A stretch of DNA of 32,610 nt from Roseiarcus sp037446355. Its GTDB lineage: Bacteria > Pseudomonadota > Alphaproteobacteria > Rhizobiales > Beijerinckiaceae. The DNA lies in the NCBI GenBank assembly GCA_037446355.1, contig JBBIIT010000040.1, positions 1-32,610 on the forward strand. Direction: 5' to 3'. A program made the position numbers and the translations under genes. Of this stretch, positions 7,972 through 16,200 are shown piece after piece (position 1 is the stretch's first letter; the number at the start of each line of letters is the position of its first letter). Under the pieces are notes generated by a model. That model searched no databases, was not told where the DNA came from, and saw nothing but the letters and a program-made list of their open reading frames with translations.

Positions 7972-9475
7972 CAGGTTCATTTTTTGTGCGCTCGTCGGCG
8001 CGGCGTTGGCGGTCGCGACCGCCGGCGGCCCGGCATTGGCGCTGAAAATCAGATCCAATCCGCCGCCGTCCATGGCCCCGGACGGCGCGGCGCCAAGCGC
8101 ACTCGCGACCGGCGCTTTTCGCTCGCTGGTCATAAGCGCCACGAACGGCGATGCGCAGGCCCAGTATCGGCTGTCGGGCGTCTACCGATCCGGCGCCGGC
8201 GCGCCCGCGGACTCGGTCGCCGCTTTCGATTGGATGAAGCGCTCGGCGCAAAACGGGTATCGCCGCGCCGAACTCGGCCTTGCCTACATGTTGAGCAACG
8301 GCAGCGGCGGGCCGGTCGATCCAGTTCAAGCCAGGGTTTGGGCGTTGAAGGCGGCCGCGCATGGCGAGCCGCGAGCCAAAGCATTGCTCGCCGCCATTGA
8401 CAAACTGGCGTCGGAAAAGTCGGCCATGGGCGCGGATATGCCCATACCGGCGGCGCCGGCTGCGACGACCCCGATCTTCGCGGCCGAGGCGGCCGCGCGC
8501 AACGGACGCTCAGCTTTGATAGACGCAGCGGAACGCGGCCAGATCGCTGCGGTTCGCGTGCTTCTGAACTCGCACGCCGATGTAAACGCGCGCGACGAAG
8601 AGGGTGAGAACGCGCTGATCGCAGCCTCTGCCGCCGGACGAACCGAGGTCGTCGAGGAATTGCTCTTGGCGCGCGCGGACGTGAACGCGCGCGACAACCG
8701 CGGTTCGACCGCCTTGCTCGCCGCGGTGGATCGGGGTTTCGTCGACGTCGCCGATCGATTGTTGCGGCATGGCGCCGAAGTTTCCGTAGTCGCTTCGGAC
8801 GGGGCCGGCCCGCTGGCCATCGCCGCGCGCCGGTGCGACGAGCCGACGCTCGTGCGCCTCCTCAAGGCCAATGCCGACCCGACCGCAGCGGACTCCCAGG
8901 GCGAGCGACCTCTCGCGCTGGCCGCGCATTTCTGCCCCGCGCCGATCGTCGCCGCCCTGCTTGATGCGGGCGCCAAGGTCAACGACGTCGACAATTCAGG
9001 ACGCAGCGCGCTCTGGCAAGCGGGCGACCGCGGCGACGCGCATATCGTCGAGACTCTTCTGGACCGTGGCGCCGACCAGCGCCTTGCCGACGTATTCCAG
9101 CGGACCCCGTTCCTGCGAGCCATCGAAGTTGGCAACGCCGACGCGGCGCTAGCGTTGCTGGGCCGTGGCGCGGAGCCGGGACGCTCGACGTCGGGCGGCG
9201 ATACCGCGCTCATTCTCGCCGCTGACCGTGGCTTGTTCGAAGTTGTGCGGGCCGTCATCCAAAAGGGCGCCGATATTGACGCGCGAAATGCTCAGGGCTT
9301 TAGCGCGCTGATGATAGCGGCGCATGAAGGTCGCGCGGATGTCGTCCAAGCGCTCATCGACGCGGGCGCCAATTTGCGGCTGCGCAACAAGCGACGCGAA
9401 ACGGCCGCCGACATCGCTTCGCTGGTTGGGAAAACGCAAATCAGTCTTATACTGAACCAACCGCGCGTTCGTTAG
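7958..9475 (+). CDS. Secreted Sel1-like and ankyrin-repeat protein
   Basis: A protein of about 505 residues. The GTG start at 7958 overlaps the end of the oxidoreductase gene by 14 bp and gives a good signal peptide (RPNRFIFCALVGAALAVATA, cleavage after about ALA); the frame is open further upstream but would lie inside the previous gene. After the signal come two Sel1-like helical repeats (GDAQAQYRLSGVYRSG and RRAELGLAYMLSNGSGGP), a short linker, and about ten ankyrin repeats (GRSALIDAAERGQ through RRETAADIASLVG). No enzymatic motif is visible. It is probably a periplasmic scaffold or assembly factor for the cytochrome locus; that role is inferred from position only. Confidence 0.8.
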   Translation: MVRPNRFIFCALVGAALAVATAGGPALALKIRSNPPPSMAPDGAAPSALATGAFRSLVISATNGDAQAQYRLSGVYRSGAGAPADSVAAFDWMKRSAQNGYRRAELGLAYMLSNGSGGPVDPVQARVWALKAAAHGEPRAKALLAAIDKLASEKSAMGADMPIPAAPAATTPIFAAEAAARNGRSALIDAAERGQIAAVRVLLNSHADVNARDEEGENALIAASAAGRTEVVEELLLARADVNARDNRGSTALLAAVDRGFVDVADRLLRHGAEVSVVASDGAGPLAIAARRCDEPTLVRLLKANADPTAADSQGERPLALAAHFCPAPIVAALLDAGAKVNDVDNSGRSALWQAGDRGDAHIVETLLDRGADQRLADVFQRTPFLRAIEVGNADAALALLGRGAEPGRSTSGGDTALILAADRGLFEVVRAVIQKGADIDARNAQGFSALMIAAHEGRADVVQALIDAGANLRLRNKRRETAADIASLVGKTQISLILNQPRVR

Positions 9476-9587
9476 CGGCGGAAAAGACGGGCCCGGACCG
9501 ACTTTGAGCGTTTGTTCGTCAACGTTGACGCGAGTCCAATTGGTGGATGTCGGCGCACGGAGCGCCCTAACGACCGGAGAAAAGAAG

Positions 9588-9941
9588 ATGCGGATTTTCG
9601 GCTATGGTGTCTGGCTTTTCGCTCTGACAGCGGCGAGCGCCCGCGCGGACGTCGATTTGCCGAACCCATCGTTGGAACTCTACGCCAAATGCCTTGCCGA
9701 AGCAAAGTCCGCCAGCGAAACCAAAACGATCGACGACCAAACCTATTTTACGTGCGTGGGGACGACGGCGAAAAATTGGTACGACATTTCCGGGGAGGAA
9801 AAGGCCGTGCACGACAAGAACGGAATCTTCATCGCCCGCTATTACGGCGAAACTGGCTATTGCGCGCATCAAATCGAGGACAGCGCCGGCAAAGCCGTTT
9901 CGTCATATGTCTGCGAGATCGTAGTCAAGAAGGCGCAGTGA
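9588..9941 (+). CDS. Small secreted protein with four cysteines
   Basis: A 117-residue protein that I do not recognise. The ATG at 9588 follows a GGAGAAAAG Shine-Dalgarno sequence. The N-terminus MRIFGYGVWLFALTAASARA is a Sec signal peptide with cleavage before DVDLP. The mature part of about 97 residues has four cysteines (YAKCLAEA, YFTCVG, GYCAHQ, YVCEIV), which suit two disulfide bonds, and no CxxCH motif. It lies between the ankyrin gene and the membrane redox gene, so it is probably a periplasmic accessory of the same locus. Function unknown. Confidence 0.75.
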   Translation: MRIFGYGVWLFALTAASARADVDLPNPSLELYAKCLAEAKSASETKTIDDQTYFTCVGTTAKNWYDISGEEKAVHDKNGIFIARYYGETGYCAHQIEDSAGKAVSSYVCEIVVKKAQ

Positions 9942-10052
9942 CAGTGGGCGAAAATCTCGCGATGGCTCTCGCTCGCGCCGTCGAGTCGGGCCTATGGCCG
10001 CGCAAACCTGTGGCCGATCCCGAGCGCCGCACGGTCTTTCAGTTAGTGCAAC

Positions 10053-10070
10053 TGATTGGGGCTCCAATCA
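10053..10070 (+). repeat. 18-bp palindrome TGATTGG-GGCT-CCAATCA
   Basis: Seven-base arms pair perfectly around a 4-nt centre, just upstream of the possible start at 10090 of the membrane gene. It could be an operator or an mRNA hairpin. AAAA rather than a T-run follows, so it is not a terminator for plus-strand transcription. Confidence 0.35.
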
Positions 10071-10089
10071 AAAGCGGCGTTCCTCGCGG

Positions 10090-11073
10090 ATGATGCGGAC
10101 ATTGCAAATATTCCATGGCGCGGCAAGCCGCTCGCCGGGTCAACCCCAAGAGAAGGCGGGGCGCGCGGAGAACGCCGCCAAAATGACCTCGATCGTCAGC
10201 GATTCGGGCGCCTGGTTGAACGCGATCCGGCCCAATTCGAACGCGCGCTTCTACGCGATCGCGCTGGCGATTGTGATCGCGGTCGCGATCGGTTGGCAGG
10301 AGCGGGATGACGAGTTCATCACGCCCGATTCCGGGCTTGGCTATTGGCTCGGCATCGTCGGAAGCTCAATGATGGTCGGGCTTCTTTATTACTCCTATCG
10401 CAAGCGGCAGAAGCACGGACGGGGCCTCTGGACGATTCCGACCTGGTTCCGCATTCATATGATCCTCGGCGTTGTCGGGCCGTTGCTCGTTGTCTTTCAT
10501 ACCAATTTTCATTTGAAGGCGATGAATAGCAGCGTCGCCTTGGCCTCGATGCTAATCGTCGCCTTCAGCGGACTCGTCGGCCGATACATCTACGGTCAAT
10601 TTCACGTTGGCCTGAACGAACGCAAGCTCGCGGTCAATGAAATCAACGCCACGCTCAAGGCGATGAGGGCCGAGTTTGGCGATCACGGAATGCTCGCGGA
10701 AGCGATTTTCGACGATGTCGACGTATTCGGCCGTGCGATCATGGATCGCCCCGAATCCAACGCCTTGACGAGCTTTTTGTTCGGCGCGACCCGCCGTGTC
10801 GTAGCGGTCTGGAAACGCCGGCAAGTTCGCGAAAAGATCCGGACGCTGATCGCCGCGAAGGGTAAGTCTGAGGGATGGAACTGGCGCGAACGCCGTCGCC
10901 GCGGCAATGAACTGACCGAAGCTGCGAGCATCTATTTCCGGGCCACGCTCAAGGTCGTCGAATTGCAGTTCTTCGAACGACTGTTCAGTCTGTGGCATTT
11001 GTTTCACTTGCCTCTTTTCTTCGTTATGGTGCTCACAGCGGTGATTCACGTCTGGGCGGTTCATCGGTACTGA
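10090..11073 (+). CDS. Multispan membrane protein, probable b-type cytochrome
   Basis: An inner-membrane protein of about 327 residues. Hydrophobic segments lie near residues 54-70, 83-103, 124-142, 148-169 and 306-325, with a basic soluble stretch of about 135 residues between the fourth and fifth. Histidines cluster in or next to the helices: H122, H137, H141, H172, H303, H306, H320 and H325, a pattern expected for two haem b groups. It directly precedes the 21-haem cytochrome (11 bp), so it is probably the quinone or haem b step between the flavoprotein and the c-type cytochromes. The start is uncertain: ATGs at 9994, 10090 and 10183 are in frame and none has a strong Shine-Dalgarno sequence. 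The haem b assignment is inferred from His placement, not from a recognised family signature. Confidence 0.75.
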   Translation: MMRTLQIFHGAASRSPGQPQEKAGRAENAAKMTSIVSDSGAWLNAIRPNSNARFYAIALAIVIAVAIGWQERDDEFITPDSGLGYWLGIVGSSMMVGLLYYSYRKRQKHGRGLWTIPTWFRIHMILGVVGPLLVVFHTNFHLKAMNSSVALASMLIVAFSGLVGRYIYGQFHVGLNERKLAVNEINATLKAMRAEFGDHGMLAEAIFDDVDVFGRAIMDRPESNALTSFLFGATRRVVAVWKRRQVREKIRTLIAAKGKSEGWNWRERRRRGNELTEAASIYFRATLKVVELQFFERLFSLWHLFHLPLFFVMVLTAVIHVWAVHRY

Positions 11074-11084
11074 GGGGGCGGCCA

Positions 11085-12656
11085 TTGCGCGGATATGCCT
11101 TGTTCGCGCTGGTTGTTGCGATGTTCGTCGCGCTGGCGCCGGGCGTGCGGGCGCAAGGTCTGATCGAGCGGTTGATCACGCCGGGGCCCCTGGTGGAGGG
11201 ACACGCCAAATTCGAGAACGATTGCGGCAAGTGCCACGAGGCGTTCACTCGCAATACGCAACCTCAGCTCTGCTTGGATTGCCATAAGGAAATCGCCGCC
11301 GATCGCGAACGCAAGATCGGGTTCCACGGCAAACAGCCCGAAGCGCGAAGCCGCGATTGCCGCGCTTGCCATACCGAGCACAAAGGCCGCGGCGCCGATA
11401 TCTCGACGCTCGACCCGGATCGCTTCGACCACGAACAGACAAATTTTCGTCTTGTCGATTCACACGCAAAGGTCGATTGCAACGCATGTCACGCGCCCAA
11501 GATCCCGTTTCATAAGACCAAAACGGAGTGTGTGGGCTGTCACGCCAAGGTCGATCCGCACAAGGGTCGGCTAGGTGACCGGTGCGAAAATTGCCATACC
11601 CCCGCGGCTTGGCGCAACGTCAAGCCGTTCGACCACGGCAAGACCAAATTTCCACTCGAGGGCTCTCACGCGACCGTCGTCTGCGCGACGTGCCACGCGG
11701 GCCAAGTCTACAAGGATTTACCGCAGGCGTGCGTGGCGTGCCATCGCATCCAAGACGTTCACGGCGGGCGTTACGGCCCCAAATGTGAGACCTGCCACCG
11801 TGCGACTCATTGGAAGGAGGCGCATTTCGACCATTCCGCGACGAAATTTCCGCTGCATGGCGCGCACGCTTCGGTGAAATGCGACGCTTGTCATACCGGC
11901 GACCTCTACGCCAAGAAGCTGGAAACGGCCTGTGTCGCTTGTCACCGCCCGCAAGACCCGCACAAGGGGGAACTCGGAGATCGCTGCGAACGTTGCCATG
12001 CCGATGCGGACTGGCGCCGAAACATAAATTTCAATCACAACAATACCCGCTTTCCCCTGGTCGGCCAGCACGCGGACGCGCAATGCGAAAGTTGCCACAA
12101 GTCGCAAGCCTTCAAGGGTGCGCCGGTCAAATGCGAGAGCTGTCATCAAGATACGTTCCATAAAGGCCGGCTCGGCGCCGAGCCCGAATGCGGCGCCTGC
12201 CACAATGCATTCGGCTGGAAGCAGTGGCGCTTCGACCATGCGCGTCAAACACGATTCGCGCTGACGGGTTCGCACGAGCGATTGGCCTGCGAGAAATGCC
12301 ATACCGCCGCTAACCCGGCGACGCTGAAACTTCCGACCGCCTGCATCGCCTGCCACAAGGACTATCACCGCGGCAATCTCGGCGCGGAGCCGAAATGCGA
12401 GAGCTGTCACGATACTGTCGCCTGGCCGCGCTGGCGCTTCAATCACGCGGCGTTGGCGAATTATCCGCTGATTGGCGGCCATGCGTCGTTGACCTGCGAA
12501 CGCTGCCACGTTGTCAAGAATCCGCCTAATCTTAAGCTCGCGTCCGAATGTATTAGCTGTCACCGGCGCGACGACACGCACCATGGATCGTTCGGTCCGG
12601 CCTGCGAGCGCTGCCATACCTCGGTGGGGTGGCGTCGGGTCACGATCAGACAGTGA
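11085..12656 (+). CDS. Periplasmic 21-haem c-type cytochrome
   Basis: Secreted multihaem cytochrome of about 523 residues with 21 CxxCH motifs, the first at CGKCH and the last at CERCH near the C-terminus. The TTG at 11085 is chosen because a GAGGGGGC Shine-Dalgarno sequence lies 5-6 bp before it; it gives a clean signal peptide ending VRA (residue 23). The body repeats a pattern of F(D)H..T.F.L.G.HA...C..CH followed by a second CxxCH. The additional histidines (FDH and GSHA/GAHA) are natural distal ligands for bis-His haems. No membrane anchor follows the signal. It should carry electrons through the periplasm between the membrane protein upstream and the giant cytochrome downstream. Best described as a cytochrome c3-like multihaem protein; no characterised orthologue is recognised. 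Confidence 0.92.
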   Translation: MRGYALFALVVAMFVALAPGVRAQGLIERLITPGPLVEGHAKFENDCGKCHEAFTRNTQPQLCLDCHKEIAADRERKIGFHGKQPEARSRDCRACHTEHKGRGADISTLDPDRFDHEQTNFRLVDSHAKVDCNACHAPKIPFHKTKTECVGCHAKVDPHKGRLGDRCENCHTPAAWRNVKPFDHGKTKFPLEGSHATVVCATCHAGQVYKDLPQACVACHRIQDVHGGRYGPKCETCHRATHWKEAHFDHSATKFPLHGAHASVKCDACHTGDLYAKKLETACVACHRPQDPHKGELGDRCERCHADADWRRNINFNHNNTRFPLVGQHADAQCESCHKSQAFKGAPVKCESCHQDTFHKGRLGAEPECGACHNAFGWKQWRFDHARQTRFALTGSHERLACEKCHTAANPATLKLPTACIACHKDYHRGNLGAEPKCESCHDTVAWPRWRFNHAALANYPLIGGHASLTCERCHVVKNPPNLKLASECISCHRRDDTHHGSFGPACERCHTSVGWRRVTIRQ

Positions 12657-13214
12657 TCCGCCGCCGGGCCGTCCGCGCGTCGAACCCGGCGACGCCGCCA
12701 TCGATTTCCGAACCGCATTTTTTTTGAAGGCGCAAGAAAAGCGGGTCGACGGACCCGATTCGGTCATGTTACATTTGTAACAGAGTGATTTGAATCGCCT
12801 TTGGTCGGACGTTCGAATGGTCCGATCGAGATCGAACCTCGTTGGCCACGATTTGAATTGGCGATCACTGGTTTCGTGATGACGTAAGTCAGTTAACAGG
12901 TCGTTCGTGCCAAACTGGGCTGACCAGAGTATTGCGACGGCGGATGCAAGAATTGCGGACTTCTACGAAGTCCATTGGGGCGTCCGGGTCTTTGCGTAAG
13001 TTGAAATGATCGGCGGTCGATCGATCGGGCCCGAAGGGTGAAGTGTTGGCTTTACCGCGGATGATCGAGCTTTGGCCGCGGGTGAGAGTTCGCGCAGAAG
13101 GTGGACGCAATCACAAGCGATTGCGGCCCGATCGGAGGCAAATTGCAGCGCAGGCAGGAGGGCGACGCCGGATCAAATTGAGTGAGTCGCGAGGGAATCT
13201 ATCAATCGGAGCTT
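12657..13214. promoter_or_regulatory. 558-bp gap before the giant cytochrome, likely its promoter and leader
   Basis: No credible gene. The region contains a T8 run near 12718-12725, a CGGGTC/GACCCG hairpin near 12742-12757, the perfect palindrome TGTTACA-TT-TGTAACA (12767-12782), an inverted repeat TCGGAC/GTCCGA (12805-12825) and ATCAC/GTGAT arms (12864-12880). The density of inverted repeats suggests a separately regulated promoter for the giant cytochrome, even though the upstream genes run in the same direction. I see no clear -24/-12 sigma-54 element. Confidence 0.5.
12767..12782. promoter_or_regulatory. Perfect palindrome TGTTACA-TT-TGTAACA, candidate operator
   Basis: Seven-base arms with a 2-bp centre, about 430 bp upstream of the giant cytochrome. 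It fits the TGT-N10-ACA spacing known for NifA upstream sites, but no sigma-54 promoter is visible nearby, so another dimeric regulator is more likely. Function inferred. Confidence 0.4.
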
Positions 13215-16200
13215 ATGTTGAGTCGGCGACGGGCCCATAGCGAGTCCTTCTGGCGCGTTGCGCGCACGCTGTCGCTCGCGGTCGTCGTTGCGGCCTGGGC
13301 CTTGTTCGTCGGTCTGGCGGGCGGCTTGGCTCAGACCTCGACCAACAGCGGTTCGTTTCTTCGGGGCTCCAACGGCCCCTCGTCGAATGAGCCGTTCGAT
13401 CACGCCAAGGCCGGGTTCGCGCTGACCAATTCGCACGCCTCGGTCGCGTGCGAACAGTGCCATGTTGGCGGACGGTTCAAGAACACGCCGCGATTCTGCG
13501 AGGGCTGCCATAACGGCTCGCTGACGACGGGAATGCCGGCGTCGCATCCGCCGACGACGCAGAAATGCGACGGTTGTCACCAAACCTCTTCGTTCCGGCA
13601 GATCTCGGTCATCGACCATACGCAGGCTTCCAACAACTGCGCCGCCTGTCACAACGGCGCGATCGCGGTCGGTAAGAAGACCACGCATATCGCGACGATC
13701 GCGCCCTGCGACACCTGCCACAAGAACACGCTGAACTTCGCCCTCGCGGTGACGATGGACCACACTGGCATCGTCAACAACTGTGCGAGTTGCCACAACA
13801 ACATTCAGGCGCTCGGAAAGGGTCCGAATCACTTCCCGACCAACTTGCCGTGCGAGGACTGCCACAAGAGCACCGTGACGTTCCTCGGGGCGTCGTTCAC
13901 ACACAGCGCGACCGACACGTTCTGCGCGAGCTGCCATAACGGCGCGATGGCCAAGGGCTTAACGACGCCGCCGCATATTCCCACCGGCGTCATCGAATGC
14001 AGCAACTGCCACACCAACACCGCGACGAGCTTCGCCACCTATACGATGAACCACCCGTCCGCGAGCGCGCTGAGATGCGACGCCTGCCACAACGGGGCGT
14101 TCACCGGCGAGGGCGCCAAGGGCGCGCAGGGGACCGCGGCCTTCGCCAACCACGTCGCGACCGCTGGCCGCGATTGCTCGACTTGCCATGCGGCTTCGAC
14201 CGCGGGCGGATATGTCACCTGGGCCGGCGGCATTTATGTCCATGCGCCCACGGACACGAACTGCTCGACTTGCCACAACAACACGACGGCAAAGGGCCTT
14301 ACGACGCCGCCGCATGTTCCCGTTGCGGGCGTGCAATGCGGAAACTGTCATACCAATACGTCGCCGAACTTCATCACGTACACGATGAATCACCCCTCGG
14401 TGTCGGCCAGCCGCTGCGACGCCTGCCATAGCGGCGCCTACACCGGCGAGGGCGCTCTGGGCGCGCAGGGCACGGCCTCGTTCGCGAACCATTTGCCAAC
14501 GGCGGGCCGCGATTGCTTGGCCTGCCACGCCAAGTCCGTCAGCGGCGGTTTCCAGAGCTGGGCGGGCGGCGGCTATGTGCATAGCGCGGCCGACACCAAT
14601 TGTCTGAACTGTCACAACGGCTCAGTGGCGCTTGGCCTGACGACGCCGCCGCATGTCCCGGTCGCGGGCGTTCAGTGCAGCGCCTGCCATGTCAACACGA
14701 GCGCGACTTTCGTCACCTACTCGATGAGCCACGCCTCGGTGTCGAGCGCGCGCTGCGATTCCTGCCACAACGGCGCCTACATGAGCGAGGGGACCAAGGG
14801 CGCGTTTGGCACCTCGGCTTACGCTGGCCACGTCGCGACGGGCGGCCGCGATTGCCTCGCCTGCCACACGGCGGCGGTGAGCGGGGGCTTCGTCAGCTTC
14901 GCGGGCGCTTTCTATGTCCATGCCGCGACCGACACGAACTGCCTGAGTTGCCACAATGGCGCGACCGCGACCGGAAACACCTCGCCGCCGCACGTTCCGA
15001 TCGTCGGCGTTCAGTGCAGCAACTGCCACGTCAACACCGCGACGAGTTTCATCGTCTATACGATGAACCATTCCGCCGTTACGGCGGCGCGTTGCGACTC
15101 TTGTCACAACGGAAGCTTCACCGGACAGGGCGCCAAGGGCGCTTTCGGAACCGCCGCTTACGCGGGCCATGTCGCGACGGGCGGCCGCGACTGCGTGAGC
15201 TGCCACGCGAGCGCCGTGACCGGCGGATACGTCTCATTCGCGGGCGCGCTATACACGCACGCGCCGACCGACACCAATTGCCTTTCCTGCCACAACGGCA
15301 CGACGGCGACCGGCCATACGACGCCCCCGCATATTCCGGTCACGGGCGTACAGTGCAGCGGTTGCCACGTGAATTCGGCGCCGAGCTTCGCCACTTACAC
15401 GATGGATCATTCCACCGTCGCGTCGAGCCGCTGCGACTCGTGCCATAACGGCTCCTTCGGCAACCAGGGCGTGAAAGGCGCGTTCGGCGCGTCCTCCTAC
15501 GCCGGGCATCTGCCGACCGCTGGGCGTGACTGCACGACTTGCCACACCAGCGCAGTCAGCGGCGGATATGTCTCCTGGTCGGGCGCCTTTTATTCGCACG
15601 CCGCGACCGACACCAACTGCTCGAGTTGCCACAACGGCACGACCGCGACCGGCAACACGACGCCGCCGCATATTCCTGTCGTGGCCGTTCAGTGCAGCAA
15701 CTGCCATGTTAACACCGCGCCGAGCTTCATTAGTTACACGATGAGCCACGCCTCGGTCTCGGCGAGCCGCTGCGACGCCTGCCACGGCGGCGGCTTCACC
15801 GGGCAGGGCGTGAAAGGCGCCTACTCGACCGCCAACTATCCCGGGCATGTGCCGACTGCCGGCCGCGATTGCGCGGCATGTCACGCCAATGCCGTCAGCG
15901 GCGGTTTCGTCGCCTGGGCCGGCGGCACCTACGCGCACACGGCGGCCGACACCAATTGCTCGAGCTGCCACAACGGCTCGACCGCCACGGGCGAAACAAC
16001 GCCGCCGCACATTCCCACCACCGGCGTTCAATGCAGCAACTGCCACGTCAACACGTCCACGACGTTCGTGACCTATACGATGAACCACGCTTCGGTGTCG
16101 ACGAGCCGCTGCGACACTTGCCACAGCGGCGCTTATCTTGGCCAGGGAACGAAGGGCGCGCTCGGCACCGCCTCTTATTCGGGGCATGTCGCGACGAGCG

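Noticed and set aside
12767..12782. NifA/sigma-54 control of the giant cytochrome
   Set aside because: The TGT-N10-ACA spacing fits, but no GG-N10-GC promoter element was found downstream in the gap, so I do not call it a NifA site.
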